Notes under the pieces: model-generated
Told to the model about the DNA's origin: nothing
Seen by the model: only the letters and a program-made list of their open reading frames with translations
The model's database searches: none
Shown here: in pieces, positions 18,754-27,792 of the stretch
How positions within the stretch are numbered: position 1 is the stretch's first letter
How the letters are laid out: the number at the start of each line of letters is the position of its first letter
Assembly: GCA_016721905.1 (NCBI GenBank)
Contig: JADKHH010000029.1
Coordinates: 171,005 to 235,004, forward strand
Direction: 5' to 3'
DNA: 64,000 nucleotides
Source of the DNA: Candidatus Opimibacter skivensis
GTDB taxonomy: Bacteria; Bacteroidota; Bacteroidia; Chitinophagales; Saprospiraceae
Translations under genes and position numbers: made by a program

Positions 18754-19359
18754 CCGGGTATAAATTGAGGTGTCAGGAAATTAAATTTCCCGGAGCTGGA
18801 AGAAGAGGCAATGGTCTTTTTCGTTTTGTTCATTAAGTGCCTGGTCAATACCGGATAAAAGTACAAGTTTTCTGTTTGGTTTACATTTTGCAAGATCTAC
18901 CCTGTGCTCAACTCAAAAAGGGGTGCCGTTGCAGTGTTACCAGCTACCAGCTCCAGAATCTATACTCAGTACCTGTCTTTAGCTACCAGCTACCAGCTTC
19001 CAGAGTCTTTTACGCTCACTATTTTTAGCTGTCAGCTACCAGCTATCAGCTTCCAGGCACAAATCATTTGTTCTAAAAAACAAATGATTTGTGTAGCCTC
19101 TGGCTGCGCATGGCAGGAACAAACAAATCATTGACTATAGTTAATCAAAATCTGGAGCCTCCTGGCTCCCCGGCGTCAATACAAACTCACAACTCACTAT
19201 TCACTAGATACCCACTGAATACTGAATACTGAATACTGATTACCACTCACAACTCACAACTCACCACTCACGTTCTCACGTTCTCACTCTCTCACGTTCT
19301 CACGTTCTCTTACGCTCTCACACTTCTCCGTACTTTCATGGCTCCATACTTTCCTACCT
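18754..19359. repeat. Word-repeat intergenic region
   Basis: No gene. It contains irregular runs of AGCTACCAGCTACCAGCTTCCAG-like words (18938-19062). A hairpin ACAAATCATTTGTT/AACAAATGATTTGT lies at 19059-19093. From 19183 to 19330 there are words such as ACTCACA, TGAATAC and GTTCTCAC. Promoters for the two divergent neighbours must lie here, but I could not place them. Confidence 0.6.
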
Positions 19360-20481
19360 ATGATCTACGATACCCTGACCCAACCCACCCTTATCCTGGA
19401 TGAGGCACGCTGCAAAGCGAACATCCATCGTATGTGCAGGAAAGCAAATGAACAAGGTGTTGTCCTGCGTCCTCATTTTAAAACACATCAGTCAAAAATC
19501 ATTGGACGATGGTTCAGAGATTTGGGTATCGATAAGATCACTGTTTCGTCCGTTGGGATGGCACGCTACTTTGCTGATGATGGATGGAAGGATATAACGA
19601 TTGCCTTTCCTGTCAATGTCCGGCAGATTGATGAAATCAAAGCGTTGTCTGCACAGGTTAGGATCGGGCTGCTAGTTCTGGATGCTGACACGCTGGACAT
19701 ATTGGGCAAAAATCTGAATGATCCGGTTTCAATATGGATCAAGATTGATGTTGGAACGCATCGTACGGGGATAGATCCGGCTCAGTCCAATAGCATAGAT
19801 GCTCTTCTGGATCGCCTGGCACACTATCCACAGCTATCGTTCGGTGGATTCCTGGCTCATGCGGGGCATACATATCATAGCAGGTCGGTCATGGAGGTGC
19901 AGCGGATTTATGGTCATTCGCTTGCAGTGTTGCTTGATTTAAAAAAGAAGTACGTAACCTCTTTCCCGGAACTCAGTATTTCGCTAGGGGACACACCCGG
20001 GGCTTCCATGGTTGAGCAGTTTGGTCTTGTGGATGAGTTACGACCAGGAGATTTTGTTTTCTATGATCTGATGCAGGAGGAAATTGGTGCATGTCAGATG
20101 GATGATATTGCTGTAGCGATGGCATGTCCTGTTGTAGCTGTCCATCCGGAACGCAAGCAATGGATTATTTACGGTGGGGCCATTCATTTTTCAAAAGATT
20201 TCCTCCTGATGGAAGACGGTCGGAAATGTTTTGGCCGGATGGTGAATGTCACAGATCATTCATGGAGTGCAGCAGATACAATGAACAACCCCTATCTCAT
20301 TTCGCTTTCGCAGGAACATGGCGTAGTGCAATGCACGGATCAGAACTTTGATCTATGCAGACCAGGTGATATATCGCTATGGCTGCCGGTGCATAGTTGC
20401 CTCACGGCAGATGCTATCGGAGCCTATATCAATACAATGGGAACGCCGATAGACCACTACCGGCGACGAGTTTACGAATAA
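19360..20481 (+). CDS. D-threonine aldolase/D-serine dehydratase-like PLP enzyme
   Basis: 373-residue fold-type III PLP enzyme with an alanine-racemase-like barrel. Lys41 in LRPHFKTHQS is the PLP lysine. The C-terminal beta domain carries the metal pair His345 and Cys347 (PVHSCLTADAI) typical of the D-threonine aldolase/D-serine dehydratase family. The length matches the family. The likely substrate is a D-3-hydroxyamino acid, but which one cannot be read from the sequence. It stands alone, with word repeats upstream and a dodecin gene in the opposite orientation downstream. Confidence 0.85.
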   Translation: MIYDTLTQPTLILDEARCKANIHRMCRKANEQGVVLRPHFKTHQSKIIGRWFRDLGIDKITVSSVGMARYFADDGWKDITIAFPVNVRQIDEIKALSAQVRIGLLVLDADTLDILGKNLNDPVSIWIKIDVGTHRTGIDPAQSNSIDALLDRLAHYPQLSFGGFLAHAGHTYHSRSVMEVQRIYGHSLAVLLDLKKKYVTSFPELSISLGDTPGASMVEQFGLVDELRPGDFVFYDLMQEEIGACQMDDIAVAMACPVVAVHPERKQWIIYGGAIHFSKDFLLMEDGRKCFGRMVNVTDHSWSAADTMNNPYLISLSQEHGVVQCTDQNFDLCRPGDISLWLPVHSCLTADAIGAYINTMGTPIDHYRRRVYE

Positions 20482-20550
20482 CGCAGCCCTACTGTGCGAA
20501 AAACAAACAAGCAGGAATATTCAAGTCCTGAATTCCCCGTTTGATTATCA

Positions 20551-20751
20551 CTAGATGATTTCGAAACTCAGTTTAAGGTTTACCCTGTAGGAAATAATCT
20601 TGCTCCCTTTGACAGTGACACTCTGACTCTGGACGTGAGCAGACTTGATGCCTTTCAGCGTTTTTGCAGCTTTCGCTACACCTTTTGCAGTTGCATCCTC
20701 CCAGCTTTTGGAAGAATCAGACAAGATTTCAATTACTTTAAGTACAGCCAT
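20551..20751 (-). CDS. Dodecin family flavin-binding protein
   Basis: A 66-residue dodecin: a beta strand (VLKVIEILSDSSKSWEDA), one helix (ATAKGVAKAAKTL) and two strands (IKSAHVQSQSVTVKGSKIISYRVNLKLSFEI). Trp17 of SKSWEDA is the residue that stacks on the bound flavin in bacterial dodecins. These proteins form dodecameric shells that store or buffer flavin or CoA. Single gene; the 20752-21019 spacer carries overlapping hairpins rather than a partner gene. Confidence 0.85.
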   Translation of the reverse strand: MAVLKVIEILSDSSKSWEDATAKGVAKAAKTLKGIKSAHVQSQSVTVKGSKIISYRVNLKLSFEII

Positions 20752-20934
20752 GATATTTGATTTTTATAAAAGAATTAAGTACAGTTAATATACATCTGGA
20801 AACGGAATTGGTTTATAATCTGGCACATTAGGTTCCAGAAAGGGGAGCGCCGTTGCAGGAGCGGTGCGGTGAGCGGAGTCGAACTGTTTGCTCCTGCGAC
20901 CACCGCGATTCTATCAGGAATCCTCATTAGGAAT

Positions 20935-21019
20935 CCTCTTTGTTGCAGGAGCAAACTCCTGCAACGGCCATGGCCGTTGGAAACCTCCTAACCTCCTAAG
21001 CATCTAACCTCCTAAGCCC
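20935..21019. repeat. Overlapping palindromes and post-stop words
   Basis: GTTGCAGGAG-CAAA-CTCCTGCAAC (20942-20965) overlaps AACGGCCATGGCCGTT (20963-20978). Bases 20985-21019 are CCTAACCT/CCTAAGC words that follow the TPR gene stop, purine-rich on its coding strand. Half-copies of the first palindrome (TTGCAGGAGC, GCTCCTGCGAC) occur at 20853-20901. Confidence 0.65.
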
Positions 21020-22042
21020 TCATTCAGCCAGCTCCTGCAAACCATCTTTTGCTTGCCCATACTCCGGGTCAAGTCGCAAAGCTTGCTCATACGCGGCTTT
21101 TGCCTGATCGTTCTGTCCTTTCAGGTGATAGATCTTGCCTTTATAAAACCAGGCTGCTGGATTTGCAGGATCAATTTCCCCAAGGATATTTATTTCACGC
21201 AAGGCTGCATCCAGACTGTCCTTGACCATCAACAGGATACCGGCATTGAGATAGGCTTCCGGATATTGAGCATCTAAAGAATGGATGTGTTTATATATTT
21301 CAAGCGCCTCATCTATTTTATCGTTGTTCTGCAGAAAGTAAGCCTTCGCATGCCAGGCCGCCACATTGTTTGGGGCGACTCTGACCGCATTGTCAAAGTA
21401 CTGGCTGGCGAGAGGATTGTGGGTACGGTCCATCAGATCGCCCAATATCACCCACGCTTCGCTCATGTCAGGATTACGCTCCACGGCGGATTGAAATGCG
21501 CCAATAGCCAGATCGGTTTTGCCCTGGTCGCGATAGATCATGCCCAGCATAAAGAGTGCTTCAGGATCACCGGGACGGATTTCCATGATATCAGCAATGG
21601 TGCTGAGAGCGGCATCATATTGCTTGAGGATCAATTGAAACTCTGACAATTTGAGTTTTGTATTGATACTGTCAGGATACAGCATCACGACGCGTTGCAT
21701 GGTCTGCAGAGCCCTGGCGGATTGATAAGAATCCATATAGACATCCGCCAGTAAGTGATGTGCCTTGAGGTTGGTCGAATCGAGTTTCATGACCTGTGCC
21801 AGATCCTGGATAGCCTGATCATAGGCCTCGCGTTCGTAGAAGATTTCACTCCGCTTAAGATATAGATTCGGATCATTCGGTGTCGCCTTGATGGCCTCCG
21901 TCAATCCGTCAATGGAAGGGTCTCCTGTCAAACCCATATCTCCCGGATGCTCAGCGTTTTTTTTGCAGGCACCTGCTAATACAGTAAAGAGAACGAAAGC
22001 CATCAGCCATTGGGTGATGCTTCGAAATTGAGTTAATTCCAT
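21020..22042 (-). CDS. TPR-repeat lipoprotein
   Basis: 340 residues with a signal peptide and lipobox (FTVLAGACKK), followed by about eight tetratricopeptide repeats from residue 45 to the end (NPNLYLKRSEIFYEREAYDQAIQDL; DPEALFMLGMIYRDQGKTDLAIGAF; NPAAWFYKGKIYHLKGQNDQAKAAY). It is a periplasmic or outer-membrane-anchored scaffold; the partner is unknown. It is followed upstream on the same strand by a DUF937 gene with 43 bases between them, so co-transcription is possible. Confidence 0.85.
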   Translation of the reverse strand: MELTQFRSITQWLMAFVLFTVLAGACKKNAEHPGDMGLTGDPSIDGLTEAIKATPNDPNLYLKRSEIFYEREAYDQAIQDLAQVMKLDSTNLKAHHLLADVYMDSYQSARALQTMQRVVMLYPDSINTKLKLSEFQLILKQYDAALSTIADIMEIRPGDPEALFMLGMIYRDQGKTDLAIGAFQSAVERNPDMSEAWVILGDLMDRTHNPLASQYFDNAVRVAPNNVAAWHAKAYFLQNNDKIDEALEIYKHIHSLDAQYPEAYLNAGILLMVKDSLDAALREINILGEIDPANPAAWFYKGKIYHLKGQNDQAKAAYEQALRLDPEYGQAKDGLQELAE

Positions 22043-22085
22043 AATGCAATAAAACCTGCTAAAACAGCAATTTGTTCTTCAACGT

Positions 22086-22691
22086 TTATTTCCGGTTGAG
22101 AAAAAACTTCATACCCATATTCGCTATATCATCCATGACACTGCCATCTCCGTCTGCGTCAAGAAATCGTTGTAACAATCCCATTTCTTGCTGCTGATTG
22201 ACCTGGGACTTGACACTTCCGGAAAGCAGATCCCCTATATTTTCAGAGCTCACGGCCTCTTGTTTCCGAGCCTTGCCGAGTGCAGCAAGTACCATGGGTG
22301 CCAGTGCAATCATCAATTTGCCTATCTGCGCGGTATCGAGACCGGTAGCTTTTCCAAGCATATCCTGTGTATTCGACTGTTTGCCACCAAGTATATGTTG
22401 CAGGATACCTGCTCCGTTGAGTGTGCTCGAATTTGAGGTCTCGCGGCTACCCAGCAGGAAACCTGCCACATCTTCAAGTATACTGCCATCATGATCACGG
22501 TCTATAGCAGAGACGAGGGCAGTCGCCCCATCAGGTGTAGCGGCGTTTTTATTCAGCCCGGCCACGAGGGTAGAAATGATCCCGGAAGCTGCAGCTTCAG
22601 TCTGTTCGGTTGATTCTGCACCAATGTGCTGGCTTAGTTGCTGAATCAGATTTTCATCAAGTTGGCCTTGTAGGAGTTCTATGACGTTCAT
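22086..22691 (-). CDS. DUF937 domain protein
   Basis: 201-residue soluble protein of the DUF937 family: alanine/glycine-rich helices beginning NVIELLQGQLDENLIQQLSQHIGA, the TVEAASGII-like block and two short DxDxDGS-type stretches (DRDHDGSILEDVAGFL; DADGDGSVMDDIANM) that resemble calcium-binding loops. There is no signal peptide. The function of the family is unknown. The start was taken at ATG 22691. Confidence 0.8.
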   Translation of the reverse strand: MNVIELLQGQLDENLIQQLSQHIGAESTEQTEAAASGIISTLVAGLNKNAATPDGATALVSAIDRDHDGSILEDVAGFLLGSRETSNSSTLNGAGILQHILGGKQSNTQDMLGKATGLDTAQIGKLMIALAPMVLAALGKARKQEAVSSENIGDLLSGSVKSQVNQQQEMGLLQRFLDADGDGSVMDDIANMGMKFFLNRK

Positions 22692-22822
22692 AATATGAAG
22701 TATTTAAGTTTGAGTTTTAATCTAAGGAAACGATTCGCCCAGATTACAAAGTATCCGGACAGGGTAAGGTAGGGGATTAAAGGGAGGTGGCAAAATAAAG
22801 GATTCTGCTGATCCATGATTCC

Positions 22823-22955
22823 TCTGACCCCCTGCCCCCTGGAAGGGGGAGTTGATAAAAGATTAAGATATATCTGACCCCCTGCCTTCTGGAAGGGGGA
22901 GTTGAAGAGATTCAAAGTTCTATCTGACCCCCTACCCCCTGAAAGGGGGAGTTGA
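22823..22955 (-). repeat. Three hairpin repeats, left of the DUF559 gene
   Basis: Three copies of a 33-base unit (22823, 22873, 22923) spaced exactly 50 bases apart. Each contains the foldback CCCCCTGGAAGGGGG. Their reverse complement is repeated three times on the other side of the DUF559 gene. The rest of 22692-23021 shows nothing else. Confidence 0.85.
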
Positions 22956-23021
22956 TGTTCCTAACTCGAAGTAAATTTATTCGTACTCGAATAATATGAA
23001 TTGTGGAATTTGCAAATGAGA

Positions 23022-23423
23022 CTAATAGCTTGTTTTTTCTTTAAATCGCAAATACCTTAGTTCAGTCATTTTAGCAGCAATTAAACTCAGTGTATTATCG
23101 ATATCAAAGAGAACTTGTTCATTTGAAAATCTAATAATGTGAAGGCCTAGACTCTCCAGGTTTTCTGTTTTCTCTTTGTCATTAATTTGTTGTTCAGCTT
23201 CTTCATGAATCCCCCCGTCGATTTCAATAATGAGCCTCAAAGGGTGGCAGTAAAAATCAACCACATATAGCCACGTCGGGTGTTGCCTTCGGAATCTTCG
23301 ACCCATTTGATTTTTACGCAAATATTCCCAAAGAAACGCTTCAGCTTTAGTGGGATTTTTCCTTAATTGCCTGGCGATTTTAAAAATAGCAGGTGACGCA
23401 CCATAGTGCATATCTGTTTTCAT
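23022..23423 (-). CDS. DUF559 (Vsr-like) endonuclease-domain protein
   Basis: 133-residue protein of the DUF559 family in the PD-(D/E)XK/Vsr fold. Markers are ARQLRKNPTKAEAFLWEYLRKNQMGRRFRRQHP, the active-site-like VDFYCHPLRLIIEIDGGIHEE (Asp and Glu of D..E-x-D) and the terminal LHIIRFSNEQVLFDIDNTL. The family is common in Bacteroidota genomes, and its substrate is unknown. The gene sits between two inverted triplets of hairpin repeats, a layout suggesting that protein and repeats belong together, perhaps like RAYT/REP pairs. Confidence 0.85.
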   Translation of the reverse strand: MKTDMHYGASPAIFKIARQLRKNPTKAEAFLWEYLRKNQMGRRFRRQHPTWLYVVDFYCHPLRLIIEIDGGIHEEAEQQINDKEKTENLESLGLHIIRFSNEQVLFDIDNTLSLIAAKMTELRYLRFKEKTSY

Positions 23424-23516
23424 AATACTGGTGATTTAGATACCTAAATTACTCCCCCTCCATTTTAAAATCAAGCCCCTTTGTCAAAAAGTATGAATTC
23501 AACAATTCAGATTTAA

Positions 23517-23622
23517 TCAACTCCCCCTTCCAGGGGCAGGGGGTTAGGAAGATCAGCTCCCCCTTCCAGGGGGCAGGGGGTCATGAAGATCAAGTCCCCC
23601 TTTCAGGGGGTAGGGGGTCAGA
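23517..23622 (+). repeat. Three hairpin repeats, right of the DUF559 gene
   Basis: Units start at 23517, 23553 and 23590 and are the reverse complement of those at 22823-22955 (TCAACTCCCCCTTCCAGGGG and variants). A degenerate piece follows at 23640-23658. Confidence 0.85.
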
Positions 23623-23761
23623 AAAATCAATACAATATTCCCCCTCAATTCCCCCTTATTATCTGGCGAAGCCAGAATAACCACTTTACCTCCCTTTTTG
23701 GCTCGAAATTTGATATTAAATAAGTTTGTAATCTGTTGTTTAGACCCAATATTTCCCCCAA

Positions 23762-25006
23762 ATGGTGTATAAGACATTCATAATCAGTCTTTTTATTGTT
23801 TTCTGGACCAATATTCACGCCCAGGACCAGGTCGCCTATATCCGTAAGTATCAGGATCTGGCCATTGCAGAAATGATGCGCACGGGTATTCCGGCCAGTA
23901 TAAAACTGGCTCAGGCCATCCTTGAATCAAATTGCGGTCAGAGTGAACTGGCCTGCAAAGCCAATAATCATTTTGGCATCAAGTGTGGAGGTAGCTGGAA
24001 TGGAAAGGCGTTTCACAAGGAAGATGATGATTACTCAAATGGCCAGCTGGTCAAATCATGTTTCCGTGAGTTTGATTGTGTCCGTGATAGTTATATCGCA
24101 CACTCCGATTTCCTGGCGGATCCAGGCAAAGCCACCAGGTATGGCTCTTTGTTTCTACTGGATCGTGCTGATTACAAAGGCTGGGCCAAAGGTCTTTCTA
24201 AAGCAGGGTACGCAACCGATCCACAGTATGCTAACCGACTCATCGAAATCATTGAAAAGTATGAGCTGTTCCGGTTCGATAACGAGTATGAACATATGCT
24301 CGCGTCCGATGCACCTCCATCGTCCGCTGCGGTTCAACTGGTCAAATACACCAATGATGTCAAATATACGCGGGCACTTCAAGGCGATAATGCATTAAGT
24401 ATCGCTCGACGAAATGAAATGTCAGTCAGCCAGCTGATGCGTTACAATGAAAATATCGCCCGCAAGGATCAGTCATTAGAAGCTGGCGAGAAAGTATACC
24501 TCGAACCCAAGAAATCAAAGAACCACGGCAAGCAAAAATATCACATCCTCAAAGAAGGAGAAGATCTGGCAGACCTATCATCATTGTACGGTATCAAGCT
24601 TGAGTCACTGCTCAAACGCAATGGGCTGAAGAAAAATGAAGTGCCTGCTCCGAAGCAGAAAATCATGTTGAAGGGAAAAGCAAAGACGGAAGTGCGCACG
24701 GTGGATCCCTACGAAGTGCCAGGGAAGAAAAAAACAACTACACAAAAGTCTTCTTCATCTTACGAAGTGAATGCAACACAAAAGGACACTGACCAGAGCA
24801 TGGCTTCGGTTTCCACTTCACCTGGCACAGTCAGTAAGACCACAACAGGCGTCAAGGAAAGCTTGAGCAGCATGCATACGGTGATGAAAGGAGATACCCT
24901 CTACGGCATAGCCAGAACATATGGTTTGTCTGTGAATGATCTCAAAATGAAGAATAATCTGTCTGCTGATACTATTTTCGTGGGGCAAAAACTGATATTT
25001 AAATGA
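23762..25006 (+). CDS. Glucosaminidase (GH73) with LysM domains
   Basis: 414-residue secreted cell-wall hydrolase. A signal peptide ends at IHAQD. The GH73 flagellar-type glucosaminidase domain (about 20-175) shows GIPASIKLAQAILESNCGQSELA, with the catalytic Glu, and NNHFGIKCGGSW. Two weaker LysM-like segments (about 205-250 and 260-300) and a canonical LysM at the C-terminus (HTVMKGDTLYGIARTYGLS) follow. It is expected to cut peptidoglycan and bind it through LysM, for division or remodelling. It overlaps the next gene by four bases (ATGA), indicating co-translation. Confidence 0.9.
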   Translation: MVYKTFIISLFIVFWTNIHAQDQVAYIRKYQDLAIAEMMRTGIPASIKLAQAILESNCGQSELACKANNHFGIKCGGSWNGKAFHKEDDDYSNGQLVKSCFREFDCVRDSYIAHSDFLADPGKATRYGSLFLLDRADYKGWAKGLSKAGYATDPQYANRLIEIIEKYELFRFDNEYEHMLASDAPPSSAAVQLVKYTNDVKYTRALQGDNALSIARRNEMSVSQLMRYNENIARKDQSLEAGEKVYLEPKKSKNHGKQKYHILKEGEDLADLSSLYGIKLESLLKRNGLKKNEVPAPKQKIMLKGKAKTEVRTVDPYEVPGKKKTTTQKSSSSYEVNATQKDTDQSMASVSTSPGTVSKTTTGVKESLSSMHTVMKGDTLYGIARTYGLSVNDLKMKNNLSADTIFVGQKLIFK

Positions 25007-25710
25007 AAAGCAGACTCGGTGTACTTAGCATATTGATATCGTCAGCCCTTATGACGGGATCGTCGGTCTTAGCGCAGGGAACAGTTTATTCTATCCTCGG
25101 AGGCCTGACCATGAGTACACAGACGGTCAATGGTTTTGAAAAAGACCCTTTCTTACGACTGCATGTTGTAGGTTATATGGAGTCGAGCAGCGAGATCAGT
25201 CCCAATGCCCTCTATGCAAGCCTTGGCTATCACACAAAGGGAAGCGCAGTCAATTCAGCTGCTTATTATGATCCCCTTTCAGGAACAGAACAGGCCCGAC
25301 AGTCAAACTCCATGGAGTTTCACAATCTCTCGCTTGGTTTAGGTGTCAAGCAGCGCAAAGAAGTCGGACCTAATTTCCTAAGCTATGGTTTTGGTGTGCG
25401 AGGTGATTTCAATCTGAGCACTGATTTTGGCTACCTGTTTGCAGGACTGGAAGGCACTGAAAGAAATTTTACGTACGGACTTGATTTTAATGTAGGATTT
25501 GAATTTCCGATGAGTGAATTGATCAGCACCACCATTGAGTTTGGTTTTTCACCTGACCTCAGCGAACAGATCTACATTCCTTATCAGGATACAGGTTATA
25601 ATTATGATAACGGTCAGGCGGTGGTCATCCAGGAATCCTCAATCAAGAATATCGTATTTGAAGCAAGAGCCGGCTTCAGGTTCTGGAGAAAAGTTATTTA
25701 TACAGATTAG
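25003..25710 (+). CDS. Predicted outer-membrane beta-barrel protein
   Basis: 235 residues with a signal peptide ending SVLAQG and alternating hydrophobic strands through to a terminal aromatic-rich strand (EARAGFRFWRKVIY). It belongs to no family I recognise. Translational coupling to the GH73-LysM hydrolase suggests a joint envelope role, but this is only inferred from the four-base overlap. Confidence 0.7.
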   Translation: MKSRLGVLSILISSALMTGSSVLAQGTVYSILGGLTMSTQTVNGFEKDPFLRLHVVGYMESSSEISPNALYASLGYHTKGSAVNSAAYYDPLSGTEQARQSNSMEFHNLSLGLGVKQRKEVGPNFLSYGFGVRGDFNLSTDFGYLFAGLEGTERNFTYGLDFNVGFEFPMSELISTTIEFGFSPDLSEQIYIPYQDTGYNYDNGQAVVIQESSIKNIVFEARAGFRFWRKVIYTD

Positions 25711-25717
25711 CCCCTGA

Positions 25718-26554
25718 TCACTGAACACAATATTGTAATGACTGTTGATCCATTCCAACCTTGGATGCACTGGTTTCTACCATCCGGATGACATCTTCTA
25801 CACTCGTCTCCTGTATTCGTTCCGGTGGATAGCATACGTTTGATACAACGGATATCGCCAGCACTTTCAAACCAATGTGATGTGCTGCGATCACTTCTGG
25901 CACTGCAGACATGCCAACCAGGTCTGCACCTATCCTGTGCAGGTATTCATACTCTGCAGGAGTCTCAAGACTAGGTCCTGCATTGCCTGCATATACTCCT
26001 GTATGGATGTTGAGTCCAAGTTTCTCTGCTTGCGTTTTTGCAAAAGCCATCCAGACGCGATCATAGGCATGCATCATGTCAGGAAAGCGCGGGCCCCATT
26101 TTTCTTCATTAGGTCCCCTCAGTGGATTGACGCCCATCAGGTTGATATGATCCTTGATGATGACGATGTCACCTCCGTGGTATGCCGGGTTAAGTCCACC
26201 AGCTGCATTTGTTGTTACCAGATGTGTGCAACCGATTTCTCGCAATACACGCACCGGTCGCACTACTTCATTCATCTCATGACCTTCATAATAGTGAATC
26301 CTTCCAGCAAGAATAGCGACCGGCACATCATTGATCACAGCAAAGGATAATCTTCCTTTGTGCGAGACCACCTTTGGAGAAACCAGATGTGGTACTTCAC
26401 TGGTGCTGATCTCTTCGATGATGTCTAATGAATTGACCCAACCACCTAAACCTGTACCCAGAATAATCCCGACTTTCGGAATGAAAGGCATTTTGCGTTT
26501 TATATAGCTTGCCGCTTCCTGTACTAATTGATATTCATCGGTGTGGATGGGCAT
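25718..26554 (-). CDS. Purine-nucleoside phosphorylase (trimeric type)
   Basis: 278-residue enzyme that cleaves inosine or guanosine with phosphate. Motifs: GIILGTGLGGWVNSL (phosphate loop), SHKGRL, RIHYYEGHE, TTNAAGGLNP and AGNAGPSLETPAEYEYLHRIGADLVGMSAVPEVI, followed by VVSNVCYP. The Asn specific for 6-oxopurines is present in VSNV. Its last upstream base overlaps the mqnC stop region (26554), so the two genes are read as one operon. Because mqnC works on a futalosine-derived nucleoside, a link to nucleoside salvage in that pathway is possible. Confidence 0.9.
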   Translation of the reverse strand: MPIHTDEYQLVQEAASYIKRKMPFIPKVGIILGTGLGGWVNSLDIIEEISTSEVPHLVSPKVVSHKGRLSFAVINDVPVAILAGRIHYYEGHEMNEVVRPVRVLREIGCTHLVTTNAAGGLNPAYHGGDIVIIKDHINLMGVNPLRGPNEEKWGPRFPDMMHAYDRVWMAFAKTQAEKLGLNIHTGVYAGNAGPSLETPAEYEYLHRIGADLVGMSAVPEVIAAHHIGLKVLAISVVSNVCYPPERIQETSVEDVIRMVETSASKVGMDQQSLQYCVQ

Positions 26555-27693
26555 CAGTCGATGATCATTGTAACAGGGTTGAGCTCCTGCTGTTCGATGT
26601 GCTGCGGTAATTCACGCTCTCTATACTGCTGATCCCTGAGTTGTGGTGTATAACCTGCATCGCGTATAGCTTGTTGAATTCCATTTGCTGTAAAGCGAAA
26701 TGGTGCCCCAGCTGCAGACACTACATTTTCTTCGATCATGATACTGCCCATGTCATCAGCACCCGCATGCAGGCATATCTGTGCAGTTTGTTTGCCAACG
26801 GTGAGCCATGATGCCTGGATATGGGTGATGTTAGGCAACATGATGCGGCTGATAGCAATCATGCGAATATATTCATCAGCGGTGCATTGATTACGCGCGC
26901 GTTTTAGTTTTTTGAGTAAGGTGCCATCATCCATAAAGGGCCATGGAATAAAGGCGATGAATCCTACAGAGCCTTTCGGTTTCTCTGCCTGCACCTTTCG
27001 GATATCAACCAGATGCTCCATGCGTTCCATCAGGGTTTCGATGTGTCCAAACATCATCGTTGCAGATGTGGTCAATCCGGTGCGATGAGCTGCGCGCATG
27101 ATATCCAGCCATTCTTGTGCACCGCACTTGCCTTTGGAAATCAGTCGCCGCACTCGGTCATTGAGTATTTCTGCACCAGCTCCGGGAAGCGAGTCGAGAC
27201 CTGCTGCTTTCAATTCTCTTAACACATCGTCATGGCTCATTTTTTCTAACTGGCAGATGTGTGCTATTTCCGGTGGTCCAAGCGCGTGTAACTTGAGTTG
27301 GGGAAATTCACTTTTGAGATTGCGAAACAAATCCGCGTAAAAAGCCAAACCAAGATCCGGATGATGGCCACCTTGCAGAAGAAGCTGATCTCCGCCTAGA
27401 CGAAATAACTCCTCAATCTTGGGACGATACTCTTCGATGGTGGTGACGTAGGATTCCGCATGGCCGGGGCGGCGGTAGAAGTTGCAGAATTTGCAATTGG
27501 CCACACAGACATTGGTAGTATTCGAATTGCGGTCGATGATCCAGGTGACTTTATTGCCCGGCACCATTCGCTGACGCAATTGATGGCCAACAAAGATCAG
27601 CGAAGATGTAGGGGCATGCTGAAAAAGGGCTAAACCTTCTTCTGCCGTCAGAAACTCCTGCCGGAGTGCTTTTTCAAGTAGGGATTGTACCAT
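26554..27693 (-). CDS. mqnC: Cyclic dehypoxanthine futalosine synthase
   Basis: Radical-SAM enzyme of futalosine-type menaquinone synthesis that cyclises dehypoxanthine futalosine. The cluster motif is Cys63-x3-Cys67-x2-Cys70 (NVCVANCKFCNFYRRPGHAESY). Further MqnC marks are LLQGGHHPDLGLAFYADLF, LDSLPGAGAEIL and GFIAFIPWPF. I prefer ATG 27693 (MVQSLLEKALRQEF) over an in-frame start 17 codons upstream. Menaquinone fits a respiratory chain feeding qNor with quinol. The other mqn genes are not in the window. Confidence 0.9.
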   Translation of the reverse strand: MVQSLLEKALRQEFLTAEEGLALFQHAPTSSLIFVGHQLRQRMVPGNKVTWIIDRNSNTTNVCVANCKFCNFYRRPGHAESYVTTIEEYRPKIEELFRLGGDQLLLQGGHHPDLGLAFYADLFRNLKSEFPQLKLHALGPPEIAHICQLEKMSHDDVLRELKAAGLDSLPGAGAEILNDRVRRLISKGKCGAQEWLDIMRAAHRTGLTTSATMMFGHIETLMERMEHLVDIRKVQAEKPKGSVGFIAFIPWPFMDDGTLLKKLKRARNQCTADEYIRMIAISRIMLPNITHIQASWLTVGKQTAQICLHAGADDMGSIMIEENVVSAAGAPFRFTANGIQQAIRDAGYTPQLRDQQYRERELPQHIEQQELNPVTMIID

Positions 27694-27792
27694 GATCTGT
27701 GTCTGAAACAAAGATAATGGAAGAATGATGTAACCTCGGGGCAATAAATGCGTGAATTTGCTTGCCAGGCTGGGCCATGCAGGAAAATGGGA

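Noticed and set aside
22823..22955. Possible short CRISPR array (regular 50-base spacing)
   Set aside because: Only three units, spacers of 17 bases, units fold as hairpins and recur inverted on the far side of the DUF559 gene; no cas genes.
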